64,000 nucleotides of DNA from Bacteroidota bacterium (lineage in GTDB: Bacteria > Bacteroidota > Bacteroidia > Chitinophagales > Chitinophagaceae), in NCBI GenBank assembly GCA_026391455.1, contig JAPLEH010000062.1:62001-126000 (forward strand), in the 5' to 3' direction. The stretch's first letter is position 1, and each line of letters opens with the position of its first letter. The position numbers and the translations under genes are program-made. Below the pieces are notes generated by a model. It was given only the letters and a program-made list of their open reading frames with translations. It was not told the origin of the DNA and did not search any database. Shown here piece by piece: positions 56,243 through 64,000 of the stretch.

Positions 56243-57514
56243 TCAGCGTCGTATAAATTCGACGCGACGGTTAGCTGCTTTCCCTTCTTTGGTTGCATTA
56301 TCAGCCACCGGTTGAGTTTCTCCTTTGCCGGAAGTGAATAATAGTGCTGCATCCAGGCCATACTCATTTACAAGTGCTTCCTTTACAGCGGCAGCCCTGC
56401 GAACAGAAAGGTCCATATTGGTTTTATCATCCCCATCGCTGCTGGTGTGGCCGATTATACTGATCTTCATTTCAGGGTTTGCCCGCAATACGGTTGCGAT
56501 TTCTTTCAGTACACCCGATGATTCGGGGCGTATATGTGCAGAATTCACGTCGAACAATATTCCGGTGGTGGAGAATTTACCTTCTTCCACCAGCTTATGC
56601 CTGGTATCAGGAAGCCCGGTTGCCATCCTGATATTACTGATATACACGGCATATTGCTCCTCCGCATAGTTGGTATGGCTCAGTTTGAAAAACAACTGAT
56701 TCATTTTTGCAGACACCGGAACCGCCTTTGGAGCATCAAATGCTTTTACCCCATTGACCCAAACCCGGTAGCGTTCTTTCTGCACCTGAATGGACACATG
56801 TACCGGCTTCCCATAATATTTTTCCAGTTCATTGTATTCTTTCACACTGCCTGTATAATAATTGGCATTGGCAAGAACCGATTCAAGAGTGAGGTGGCTC
56901 ACACCAATACCCGGGTGTATCGTAGCTGTAACCGCTGCATACTTTCCATATTCTTTCAGTAAGCTATTGTCGGTGGTGGAAAGTTCGCCGGATGCTAAAA
57001 CACCAAACTGAAGAGAAGGAAATAACCAACCATTATTCTTCAGATCGAGGATCATATCAAACTCTATGGTATAATCAGGACCCAATGCTTTTGTATTGGC
57101 GCTGAGATAGAAAAAAGATTTATGCAGGCGCAACCATTTACCGGACTGCCCTTCAATGTTCACCACTTCACCGCTCCCATTTGTATTCCAACCTGTGGGC
57201 AATTCACCTAATGCTTCGGTAGAAAACTCTTCGGCGTATATGATCTTTGCTCCGGGTACAAAATCATAGGCAGCATAACTGGCCGGACGCGCCTGTTCGA
57301 TCAATGTATCTTTCCCTGACGGCTCTTCATTTTCCGGGGTAGCAGCTTTACCTTTCCCTTCCAATTGATCCAGGGCATTGTCCATGGCCCGGTCTGCTTT
57401 ATTATCGGCCCGCTGAATTACTTTGTTCTTAGCCTTGTTGGCCAGCCGGCCAAATTGTGCAAAGGTGCTCATACTCAAAAGCAATATAGCACTGATGATG
57501 ATCGTTACTTTCAT
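56243..57514 (-). CDS. OmpA-family outer-membrane protein
   Basis: A 423-residue exported protein. The start at 57514 (MKVTIIISAILLLSMSTFAQ) begins the signal peptide; the longer frame adds unrelated residues. A basic helical linker (NKAKNKVIQRADNKADRAMD) is followed by a concanavalin/LamG-like domain (about 90-285) and a C-terminal OmpA domain: ILFDVNSAHIRPES, ISIIGHTSSDGDDKTN, LSVRRAAAVKEAL, and NRRVEFIRR. It anchors to peptidoglycan and presents a beta-sandwich. The promoter fits the LytTR pattern. Confidence 0.88.
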   Translation of the reverse strand: MKVTIIISAILLLSMSTFAQFGRLANKAKNKVIQRADNKADRAMDNALDQLEGKGKAATPENEEPSGKDTLIEQARPASYAAYDFVPGAKIIYAEEFSTEALGELPTGWNTNGSGEVVNIEGQSGKWLRLHKSFFYLSANTKALGPDYTIEFDMILDLKNNGWLFPSLQFGVLASGELSTTDNSLLKEYGKYAAVTATIHPGIGVSHLTLESVLANANYYTGSVKEYNELEKYYGKPVHVSIQVQKERYRVWVNGVKAFDAPKAVPVSAKMNQLFFKLSHTNYAEEQYAVYISNIRMATGLPDTRHKLVEEGKFSTTGILFDVNSAHIRPESSGVLKEIATVLRANPEMKISIIGHTSSDGDDKTNMDLSVRRAAAVKEALVNEYGLDAALLFTSGKGETQPVADNATKEGKAANRRVEFIRR

Positions 57515-57529
57515 AATTATTATTTGAAA

Positions 57530-57600
57530 CAAAATTGTTGGTTTGAATTTCAGTAAAGAAGACAATGCGTTACAGAATGTGTAAACAGATGTTTGAATTG
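57530..57600 (-). promoter_or_regulatory. Promoter with partial LytTR-type repeat, gene at 57514
   Basis: On the gene strand CAATTCAAAC (complement of 57591-57600) is strong, the second word 21 bases on (CATTCTGTAA) is weak, and after 32 bases comes CAATTTTG (complement of 57530-57537), seven of eight bases of TAnnTTTG. The shared spacing is the main support. Confidence 0.45.
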
Positions 57601-57783
57601 AACCTGAATAGTGGAAAACCTGTTTCGCCCCATGAATGGTGTTGGCAATACATTACTTTCCATTATTGATACTGTTACCAACTTTTTCCGGACAAACCCA
57701 ACATGCCACACCAATGCGATCAGCGAATTCATTACTGTACCGATGAACAACTTTTAACTAATTGCAGTCTTTCAGGTTGCTTA

Positions 57784-57823
57784 TAAAAAAACTGGCAGTG
57801 TCCTTTAATCAGAACACTGCCAG
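57784..57823 (-). terminator. Terminator of the cytochrome c gene
   Basis: CTGGCAGTGT pairs with ACACTGCCAG (57792-57823); TTTTTTATAA follows on the minus strand. It lies about 70 bases after the stop at 57895. Nothing else but the OmpA promoter is seen in 57515-57894. Confidence 0.83.
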
Positions 57824-57894
57824 CATCCAAGGAATAATAAATACGGTTTATTTTACCGAAAAATTGTTGCTGTCAACTTAATTGTGTACAACCC

Positions 57895-58503
57895 TTATTG
57901 TTTTGTCTCGGGAGCTGCCGCCAATCGGGGAGCTGGCACTACATTTTCTACGGGTTTGGTGGTTCGGAGATAGGCAAAGATAGATTTCAGATCCTCCTCG
58001 GGCATATTACGATAAGCAAACCAGGGCATTGGAGGCAACAAATCGCGGCTATTCTCCAACCCTTTGTACTTTCCTTTGCGGATCGCTGTAAGGAATTGTT
58101 CTTCTGTCCAGTTGCCTATACCGGTTCCATCGCTGGTTAAATTTGCAGCAAAAGACACCCCCCAGGGGCCTGCAGTGGCGGTAAAGTCGGGTGAGAACAT
58201 GGTCCATCCCTTTTGTATTTCTCCGGTATTCACTTCGGGCAACACATTCTTTGATGTATATCCGGAAAGACGGAGTTCGGGAATCAACTCAATGCCATTG
58301 GGCCCCATTCGTTTGGGTGAGTGACAATCGTCGCAACCGACCGAACTGACCAATTGCTCTCCCCGTTTTACAAACCATACAGAATCTTTTTCAACATTTT
58401 CTTTCTTTTCGGATTTGTCAAAACCAGGTCCACCGTTGCAGGCGGCAATTAAAAGAGTTACTGTTAACACTGCGCCTGACAGTAGCAGAATTGTTTTTCG
58501 CAT
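57895..58503 (-). CDS. Cytochrome c lipoprotein
   Basis: A 202-residue lipoprotein (lipobox LIAACNGG) with one c-type haem site, Cys57-x-x-Cys60-His61 in GCDDCHSPKRMGPNG. The Met ligand is likely in one of the Met residues of PPMPWFAYRNMPEEDL, followed by LKSIFAYLRTTKP, the usual end of diheme-type cytochrome domains. Here only one CxxCH is present. It would carry electrons at the periplasmic face of a membrane. The gene follows a small secreted-protein gene by 10 bases, and the promoter of that gene has the LytTR repeat. Confidence 0.88.
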   Translation of the reverse strand: MRKTILLLSGAVLTVTLLIAACNGGPGFDKSEKKENVEKDSVWFVKRGEQLVSSVGCDDCHSPKRMGPNGIELIPELRLSGYTSKNVLPEVNTGEIQKGWTMFSPDFTATAGPWGVSFAANLTSDGTGIGNWTEEQFLTAIRKGKYKGLENSRDLLPPMPWFAYRNMPEEDLKSIFAYLRTTKPVENVVPAPRLAAAPETKQ

Positions 58504-58513
58504 AATGATTGAT

Positions 58514-58723
58514 TTAATGATTAATGACTGATGTTATGTTGGTTTCATAAATAAACATATCTGGGTTGTGACTGCATCCTGAAAAATCAGTCGAGTCAGC
58601 AACCTTTTTCTTTTCCGACCTGTGCAGTCTTTTTGCTTCCCTTGATGGATAGGAACTTGCCGCCGCCAGCACCGCAAATGCAGCGATGAGTATCAGTGAG
58701 GCCGCTTGTATTACTTTTTTCAT
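58514..58723 (-). CDS. Small secreted protein preceding cytochrome c
   Basis: A 69-residue protein. The start at 58723 (MKKVIQAASLILIAAFAVLAAASS) gives a signal peptide; the longer frame adds ten residues before it. The mature part is about 45 residues with a basic stretch (REAKRLHRSEKKK) and one Cys in DFSGCSHNPDMF. The next gene starts 10 bases on. I recognise no family. Position and the promoter repeat suggest it is expressed with the cytochrome. Confidence 0.6.
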   Translation of the reverse strand: MKKVIQAASLILIAAFAVLAAASSYPSREAKRLHRSEKKKVADSTDFSGCSHNPDMFIYETNITSVINH

Positions 58724-58749
58724 AATTTTCGATTTTCTTAAAATATGCT

Positions 58750-58820
58750 GCAAGCTACTCCCGGCATTTCCGGCTTACAATGCTTACAGGTATCAATTGA
58801 ATGAAGTGCTGAATGAATTG
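58750..58820 (-). promoter_or_regulatory. Promoter with LytTR-type direct repeat, gene at 58723
   Basis: On the gene strand CAATTCATTC and CAATTGATAC start 21 bases apart (58790-58820), then 32 bases, then TAGCTTGC (complement of 58750-58757), a weak -7 box but at the same distance as at other sites. Confidence 0.6.
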
Positions 58821-58900
58821 TTGGCAGACTTGTGTATTTGTCGTTCCCGGGTGAAAAGCTTCCAAAAGAAGGTGCAATTCTCAATGAAGAATACTTTCCT

Positions 58901-59293
58901 CTATACAACCTCTTTATCCTGCAGCAGATAAAGACCGGAGAGGCTGCTTTTAACTGCCTGCTTCTTTCGCTTAGCCACAGATACCATTTCATTATTAAGC
59001 AATACAGCTACTGGGGTTCGTTGCTGCTTAAAACTTTTTATGAACGTACTGTTTACCAGGTGACTCCGATGGAGCCGGACAAACCCGCGTGGTGCAAGCA
59101 ACTGTTCAAACCAGGCCAGCACTTTGGCAACCACTATGGTGCTGCCATCGCTGAAAAAAAGTTTACTGTAATTGCTGATGGCTTCTACACGGATAAGCAG
59201 GCTGCTGTCAATGTATTCATGGCCTTTGCAGGTGGGCAGCAGAAACCGGAAGGGGTAAGCACCGGCTGATGTATGATGATGGATGAATGACAT
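58901..59293 (-). CDS. Stand-alone LytTR DNA-binding protein
   Basis: A 130-residue protein that is nearly all LytTR domain: LIRVEAISNYSKLFFSDGSTIVV, then GFVRLHRSHLVNSTFIKSF, then NNEMVSVAKRKKQAVKSSL, closely parallel to the LytTR halves of the genes at 51077 and 61156. There is no receiver domain, so control must be by expression or another partner. The start is uncertain because no ATG in the first 45 residues is clearly better. It lies 17 bases after the secreted repeat protein at 59311 on the same strand, so it shares the promoter that carries the LytTR repeat. Confidence 0.8.
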   Translation of the reverse strand: MSFIHHHTSAGAYPFRFLLPTCKGHEYIDSSLLIRVEAISNYSKLFFSDGSTIVVAKVLAWFEQLLAPRGFVRLHRSHLVNSTFIKSFKQQRTPVAVLLNNEMVSVAKRKKQAVKSSLSGLYLLQDKEVV

Positions 59294-59310
59294 ATGTTGA
59301 AATGGGATAT

Positions 59311-60915
59311 TTATTCCAGTGTATTGTAACGCCAGATATAGTATCCGGCATTATACTGCATCGTACTGCCAAACACGGCTGGTGAAAGATTGCAGAACCC
59401 TCCCGTATAAATATTGTGCTGGTAGGGGTCTGCACAAATAGTACTTACATTATCATTACCGGTACTACCCTGTTGCTGTATCCATTGAAACTGAGTAATC
59501 CCAGGATTAGGAGCAAACATCCGGGTGATATACATTTCATATCCTCCCCGGGGTATCAGTGGATAGCTGATATTGGCAACCGTTAAGGCAGTGGAAGAAA
59601 GAGAGTTGGCAGAAATATATACAAAGGATCGTGCATATGAAATACCGGTGATACTTTCAGAATTGGATGATTGAACTGCATATCCGGTGGCAGTACCACT
59701 CACCGGTATTCGTACAAGCAAGCCGTCTGTACCACCCAGATTTGTTAATGCAGACGATCCGATTACGGTGTTCCCTCCAAAATACTCTCCTGCCACAAAT
59801 AAAGTACCCGTCTCATCGCAGGTTATCGCTTTTCCCGTTTCGTAAACGGTAGCTACACCGTACTGTTGTGCCCAGTTGCAGTTACCATTTTCATCCAGTT
59901 TCAATACCAATAACTGGCTGCCTGCCCCTGGGTTGGTTAGTGTGATGGCATTGAGGGACAACGAAGATGATTCAAATGAGCCAGTTGCAGCAAGTGTATT
60001 ATTATACCATAAAACATCGTTCAGTTTATCATCAGCATTGCCAGCAAGCTGCTTTGTCCATTGCACAGTCCCTGCAGCATTATATTTAACAATAAACGCA
60101 TCGTACATACCTGTATTATTATTAAGCGAAAAGCCGGGTGCAACATTCAGGATGGAACTGGTAAAATTTCCAGTTAAGTACACATTTCCGTTAGCATTTG
60201 CAGCAAGACCCCCGCTTCGAATCACACCCGTACCTTTAATTGCATTCATCCAGGACAGATTGCCGTTCACGTCCAGGCGTACCACTACCAATGCTCCGGG
60301 ATCGGTTGTGGAAACAGAGCTGCCACCGATAGTTAATGTGCCGGTGCCGAATTCACCATAGGCATATACAAAGCCGTTTGCCCAGGCCAGTTGACGAAAG
60401 CTTACCAGTGAAGAGCCGGATGTTTGCCGGGCCCAAAGCGGTTTGCCGTTTTTGTCATACTTGGTTATAAAGCCGTTCTGAGCACTGGTATTTACCAGCG
60501 TATAGGGGCCAAATGAGGTTGCCTGGTTATACCAGCCAGTCACATAAATATTGCCGGCACTATCTGCACATATATCGCTGATGCTGGCATTCGTACCCGT
60601 GCCATCCCCATACACAACCGATTCACCCAGTGGCCCAGAGGGTTCCTTTATCTCACCGGCAAGCCTGATCCAGCGGGTGCCATTATAATATCGCAGGCAG
60701 TTATAGGTCGTATCATATACCTGTAATCCTGCTGCCGGATTTGTGATGGCAAGAATATTATCATAATTCATACGCGGTGGAAGAAAGCCCTTGTTTTGAC
60801 TCTGTACATCCAGCATCGCACTGGGATCTGCCATAGTACCCGTTGTGTTAATTGCTACCTGGGCATACACAGATTGCAATGCAAGGTTTAACAAAAGCAA
60901 AATCAATAATCGCAT
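59311..60915 (-). CDS. Secreted repeat protein (propeller-like)
   Basis: A 534-residue exported protein (signal peptide LLILLLLNLALQSVYAQ). The N-terminal part, AMLDVQSQNKGFLPPRMNYDNI and YDTTYNCLRYYNGTRW, is a widely found Bacteroidota surface-fibre opening. Residues about 85-525 contain roughly eight repeats such as GNIYVTGWYNQATSFG and GNVYLTGNFTSSIL, as in SBBP-type beta-propellers. It is probably on the cell surface. The promoter carries a LytTR-type repeat, and the stand-alone LytTR gene follows in the same operon. Confidence 0.75.
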   Translation of the reverse strand: MRLLILLLLNLALQSVYAQVAINTTGTMADPSAMLDVQSQNKGFLPPRMNYDNILAITNPAAGLQVYDTTYNCLRYYNGTRWIRLAGEIKEPSGPLGESVVYGDGTGTNASISDICADSAGNIYVTGWYNQATSFGPYTLVNTSAQNGFITKYDKNGKPLWARQTSGSSLVSFRQLAWANGFVYAYGEFGTGTLTIGGSSVSTTDPGALVVVRLDVNGNLSWMNAIKGTGVIRSGGLAANANGNVYLTGNFTSSILNVAPGFSLNNNTGMYDAFIVKYNAAGTVQWTKQLAGNADDKLNDVLWYNNTLAATGSFESSSLSLNAITLTNPGAGSQLLVLKLDENGNCNWAQQYGVATVYETGKAITCDETGTLFVAGEYFGGNTVIGSSALTNLGGTDGLLVRIPVSGTATGYAVQSSNSESITGISYARSFVYISANSLSSTALTVANISYPLIPRGGYEMYITRMFAPNPGITQFQWIQQQGSTGNDNVSTICADPYQHNIYTGGFCNLSPAVFGSTMQYNAGYYIWRYNTLE

Positions 60916-60947
60916 AGTAATTCATTTAATATGTTAAAAAATCGGAC

Positions 60948-61018
60948 ACAAAATATCGTTGTCCTAACCTGCATACAATCCTGCATTGTGTGAGCTGTTA
61001 TATCCGGGTAATGAATTG
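60948..61018 (-). promoter_or_regulatory. Promoter with LytTR-type direct repeat, gene at 60915
   Basis: On the gene strand CAATTCATTA (strong) and CAGCTCACAC (weaker) start 21 bases apart (60988-61018), then 32 bases, then TATTTTGT (complement of 60948-60955). Confidence 0.55.
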
Positions 61019-61058
61019 CTAAATCTGAAAGAGAATGATCTGTACCCGATCGAATTTT

Positions 61059-61129
61059 CAATTCATACCGTCTTTCGGGCAGTTCAATACAATCTGGCTT
61101 TTTCAGGGTGTTGTTGTTTGCGATTTTTG
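61059..61129 (+). promoter_or_regulatory. Promoter with LytTR-type direct repeat, gene at 61156
   Basis: CAATTCATAC (61059-61068) and CAGTTCAATA (61080-61089) start 21 bases apart, then 32 bases, then GATTTTTG (61122-61129), seven of eight bases of TAnnTTTG. It faces the opposite way to the site at 60988, so the gap 60916-61155 holds two back-to-back sites. Confidence 0.65.
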
Positions 61130-61155
61130 CAGCAGAAGTCAGTATAAAAAATATT

Positions 61156-61878
61156 ATGAAAGTTGTAGTGGTGGAACCTGATAAGAAGGTTGCGAAAAAG
61201 ATGATACGGATGCTTTACTCGATCGATAAAAGCATAGATGTATTGGCTGTGCTGAGTAATATGCCTGCTTTGCTTCGTCATACAAAAGCCGGGATAATGC
61301 CCGATCTTGTACTTATTAACCGAAATCTGATAAGTCATATTCAGCAGTCGGTTGAGGCAAAACTGATCATCCCCGGAGGCCAAACCCCGTTGGTGTACCT
61401 CGCCTACCGGATCAATAATCTCAAACATCTTGAAAAGCAAATTTCCAATACAAAATCATTGATCAGCAGCAGTGATCTTTTACAGCATGTTGCAGTCAAT
61501 AATTATCCGCTTGCAAATACTCCAGCTTCAACCGGGGAGGCAAAAAAGAGGTTTCTGGTATCTCAACAGCGGAAATTTTTATCCATACCTGTGGAAGAGA
61601 TTGCCTATTTCTTTTCTGATAACCGGTTTATATTCTTTACTACATTCTCGAATAAAAAATACCTGATCGAATACCGGATGGATGAACTGGAAAACCTGCT
61701 CGACATGCAGGAATTTTTCCGGATCAACCGGTCATATCTGGTATCCATCCGCTCTATAATTTCTATACAACCCTATCCGGGAAACCGTTTCCGGCTTTCG
61801 CTGAATCCCGCATCCGACAAAGAGATCATCGTAAGCCGGGAAAGACTTCCCGCATTCCGCGCCTGGTTGGGTGAGTAA
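61156..61878 (+). CDS. LytTR regulator with a pseudo-receiver domain
   Basis: A 240-residue paralogue of the LytTR response regulator at 51077. The start at 61156 (MKVVVVEPDKKVAKKM) matches the regulator's first strand. The receiver domain has lost its phosphorylation site: position 55, Asp in the paralogue, is Asn here (LVLINRNL), the acidic pair is VEPD, and the Thr of the switch is Ala (VYLAYR). The LytTR half is well kept (RFLVSQQRKFLSIPVEEIAYF, FFRINRSYLVSIRSI). It therefore likely acts without phosphorylation. Its own promoter carries the direct repeat. Confidence 0.88.
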   Translation: MKVVVVEPDKKVAKKMIRMLYSIDKSIDVLAVLSNMPALLRHTKAGIMPDLVLINRNLISHIQQSVEAKLIIPGGQTPLVYLAYRINNLKHLEKQISNTKSLISSSDLLQHVAVNNYPLANTPASTGEAKKRFLVSQQRKFLSIPVEEIAYFFSDNRFIFFTTFSNKKYLIEYRMDELENLLDMQEFFRINRSYLVSIRSIISIQPYPGNRFRLSLNPASDKEIIVSRERLPAFRAWLGE

Positions 61879-61908
61879 TCATTTTTTCAACTCAGTTACG
61901 GGGAGAAA

Positions 61909-61978
61909 CAACTTAGGTATGAATTCATGCAACTCCTGCACATCCGTTCGTGCATATCAAACACACGCTTTATGTTTG
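61909..61978 (+). promoter_or_regulatory. Weak LytTR-type candidate site upstream of the T9SS cargo gene
   Basis: CAACTCCTGC (61930-61939) matches CAATTCATAC at seven of ten positions and lies 31 bases before TATGTTTG (61971-61978), an exact -7 box. The word 21 bases earlier (CAACTTAGGT) is poor. The leader to 62131 is about 150 bases and contains an AAAGACCAG/CTGGTCTTT hairpin (62046-62079). Confidence 0.3.
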
Positions 61979-62130
61979 AATCACTAACAGGTGTTAATGC
62001 CTGTTGTTGAAATCCAATATCCATGATTGTTTGGTTCACCGGGATAAAGACCAGCAGGCAGGATGCTGTACTGGTCTTTCCCGGCGAACAGCAGTATAAT
62101 AAAAACCCTTCACCCTAAAAATCCAACAAT

Positions 62131-63504
62131 ATGAAACCCCAACACTTCCCGGTTCTTTGCTGCCTGCTATTTTTTTTATTGCTTCATTGCCATGCCTTTC
62201 CGCAATGTATCAATGCACCAGTGGTAACCTGCAGTGCCGGGCCTGCAGCGATAGATGGAGAGTCGCTCCCGGCCGGCGTTACCAAATGGTTCAATGGTGC
62301 TACTCCCACATTCAATGACTATACTCTCAAAGGAGGAACCCTGATTGTTTGCAGTGATCTTACCATTGATAAATTCACGATGGATTCCGGCACACTCTTC
62401 ATACAGCCCGGCATCAAACTGGTGATCGGCAATGGTATTGGCGCCGGCCTCGTACTCCGGGGCAGCAGCGCGATTTATAATTATGGCACGCTGGAGATTC
62501 AACGAAATCTTTCACTGGAAAATGGCTGGAGCAGTTCGGCCCGCCCCAATATCATTTGCAATGCCACACCAGCATCGGTCTTGTACATGCAGAATCAATA
62601 TTTTGTTATCAACAATATACATTCCTGGTTTATCAACAAAGGGAAGGCCTATTTCCACGGATTGATCACAGACCCGCAGGCTGCTGCAGGCAGTGTATGC
62701 CTGGGTACGGGCAGTGAAACTAAAATGACCGTATTATATAACAAAGTGAGGAACAGCTATGCAGCTCCGGATGGTTCAGCCTGTGTACATGTGAGTGAAT
62801 TCTCCCAATTATGGGATACACTCACGCCCTATCCCCAGGTAAATATGTGTCTGGGAGCCGGACATCGCACCGATTCATCCTGTATGCTCTGGGGATGCAA
62901 ACCGCTGGCCTGGGGAAGAGCCAATTTGTTTCGCGGATGTACGGGATGCGTCGCTATTCAATTTTTACCTGTCGGGCGCTTCCTGTCGTTTGACGTTCTG
63001 CAAGCTACTGTTTCCAATGAATTGCGTTGGGAGTTGGAAGGCGCCACACCCGGCGGTGTATTCACGATTGAACGCTCTGGAGATAACACCCATTATTCAA
63101 GAGTTAAAAGTATCACGCTGAACACCGCCTATCCCGGCACCCATTATTCAGAATGGGATCATACTCCACCGGCAGGCCTAAGTTATTACCGGGTAAAATA
63201 TGCAGAGCCGGGTGAACAGGAGGTTGTGTATTCGCATACGCTGCGTACGGAAAGAGTGTCTTCAGCATCTCCCCGTATATGGCCAAATCCGGCAACAACG
63301 GAAGTGCATCTTTCATTGCCCTGCAAGGGAAGTGTTCAAATTACTATACATGATATGAACGGGAAAAAAATAATGGACCAATTCACTGTAGCGGGTAACG
63401 GATCCATTAAGCTCTCAATCCCTTCCAGTGCTGAAAAGGGGTTATACATTTTAACGGTTGTTTGCGCAATGCAACAATACAAACTGAAATTTATCCGGAA
63501 CTAA
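62131..63504 (+). CDS. Secreted protein with T9SS type A sorting domain
   Basis: A 457-residue exported protein (signal peptide LLFFLLLHCHAFPQ). Residues about 25-290 are a Cys-containing beta-rich region with GGTLIVCSDLTIDKF and repeated short strands that look like a right-handed beta-helix. From about 375 the chain ends with RIWPNPATTEVHLSLP, ITIHDMNGKKIMDQ and GLYILTVVCAMQQYKLKFIR, the canonical type A Type IX sorting domain. It should be exported to the surface. A possible LytTR site and a long leader lie upstream. Confidence 0.82.
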   Translation: MKPQHFPVLCCLLFFLLLHCHAFPQCINAPVVTCSAGPAAIDGESLPAGVTKWFNGATPTFNDYTLKGGTLIVCSDLTIDKFTMDSGTLFIQPGIKLVIGNGIGAGLVLRGSSAIYNYGTLEIQRNLSLENGWSSSARPNIICNATPASVLYMQNQYFVINNIHSWFINKGKAYFHGLITDPQAAAGSVCLGTGSETKMTVLYNKVRNSYAAPDGSACVHVSEFSQLWDTLTPYPQVNMCLGAGHRTDSSCMLWGCKPLAWGRANLFRGCTGCVAIQFLPVGRFLSFDVLQATVSNELRWELEGATPGGVFTIERSGDNTHYSRVKSITLNTAYPGTHYSEWDHTPPAGLSYYRVKYAEPGEQEVVYSHTLRTERVSSASPRIWPNPATTEVHLSLPCKGSVQITIHDMNGKKIMDQFTVAGNGSIKLSIPSSAEKGLYILTVVCAMQQYKLKFIRN

Positions 63505-63545
63505 TCGAATATTTAATTTTCTCATCACCCTGCAACCCTCCGTAA

Positions 63546-64000
63546 ATGAAACAAGCGTTATTGCAGCAGTACCGAGCGCTGAGCGGTGAACTGCACGCGG
63601 TCCGGTTCGCTGGCATGTCGGCATTGGAAATAGTGGAAGAAAGTTTCGCAAGGGCCATGGATCATTGGAACAGTATTCGCCGTTGGGTGGAGGGGTATAC
63701 ATTTACCGGAATAAAGGAAGAGATCATTTTTTTTCGGGATATCAAACCGCTTTTTACATCGATTCTTGATTATTGTGTGTTGCAATACGGAAGTCTTTTG
63801 TTTTGCCCGGCTGAAGAAAATGCCGAACGTATCCTGTACTGGAAAAAAGAGCGTAAGCGGGTGCAGTTGTTCTTTACTGCAGAAGAAAAATTCTGTACCT
63901 ATTATTTCTCTCATAACAATAGCATGGATGATTCCTACTTTGTGCGGTTAAGAGAAGAGGCCATGATTCCACGTATGCAGCGAAGTTATCCGGATGGCAA
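63546..64000 (+). CDS. RteC-domain protein, N-terminal part (partial)
   Basis: The frame starts at ATG 63546 and is still open at the window end, so only about 151 residues are visible. After an N-terminal helical region comes FTGIKEEIIFFRDIKPLFTSIL and a following long helix (LDYCVLQYGSLLFCPAEENAERILYWKKE), which match the RteC domain pattern. RteC is known from Bacteroides conjugative transposons, where it controls excision; stand-alone homologues are common in Chitinophagaceae with unknown role. No mobile-element genes are visible on this side of the window end. The call rests on pattern recognition. Confidence 0.65.
   Translation, partial: MKQALLQQYRALSGELHAVRFAGMSALEIVEESFARAMDHWNSIRRWVEGYTFTGIKEEIIFFRDIKPLFTSILDYCVLQYGSLLFCPAEENAERILYWKKERKRVQLFFTAEEKFCTYYFSHNNSMDDSYFVRLREEAMIPRMQRSYPDG

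Noticed and set aside
1-64000. tRNA, rRNA, transposase or phage genes
   Set aside because: I looked for typical signatures in all gaps and frames and recognised none; a covariance-model search was not possible.

Overview
This window looks like chromosome of a Bacteroidota bacterium, most likely from the Chitinophagaceae. The evidence is the gene content: Type IX secretion cargo with C-terminal sorting domains, a fused alpha/beta 2-oxo-acid dehydrogenase E1, paired DUF1573 proteins, a FISUMP lipoprotein, many small lipoproteins, YehU-type kinases with LytTR regulators, and an RteC-domain protein. Several upstream regions also carry the Bacteroidota -7 box TAnnTTTG. I recognised no rRNA, tRNA, CRISPR array, phage or transposase gene.

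Layout. 0-9 kb: an outer-membrane protein end, then a minus-strand run of glycosyltransferase 9, MFS permease, DedA protein and dicarboxylate symporter, then two plus-strand amino-acid permeases, the second broken by a one-base frameshift. 9-25 kb: YebC, a subtilase with an upstream LuxR-type response regulator and a sensor kinase that has lost the core of its ATPase domain, DCC, PhzF, TRIC channel, dodecin, FISUMP and large secreted proteins. 25-36 kb: 2-oxo-acid dehydrogenase E1, DUF1573 pair, DinB, a membrane protein with a tandem pair of unrecognised secreted proteins, TPR and OmpA proteins. 36-47 kb: alpha/beta hydrolase, aminotransferase, TonB-dependent receptor, acetyltransferases, hemerythrin, a seven-repeat propeller lipoprotein.

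47-62 kb is the most distinctive part. It holds a propeller-sensor histidine kinase with an eroded ATPase domain, an operon of two YehU-type kinases and a LytTR response regulator, a stand-alone LytTR protein, and a LytTR protein whose receiver has Asn in place of the phospho-accepting Asp. Between them lie surface and secreted genes (OmpA, cytochrome c, a helical exported protein, a repeat protein, a T9SS cargo). Seven intergenic sites carry a direct repeat related to CAATTCATAC with exactly 21 bp between repeat starts, the layout expected for LytTR binding. At five promoters the repeat ends 32 bp before a TAnnTTTG-like box; an eighth, weak candidate has 31 bp. I read this as an undescribed LytTR regulon that includes its own regulators.

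The second theme is intergenic repeats: three arrays with a 9-bp period, several other short-word arrays, a 140-bp-spaced duplication, and two copies of a small element with terminal inverted repeats. Several of these run into the 3' ends of genes and supply stop codons or C-terminal residues.
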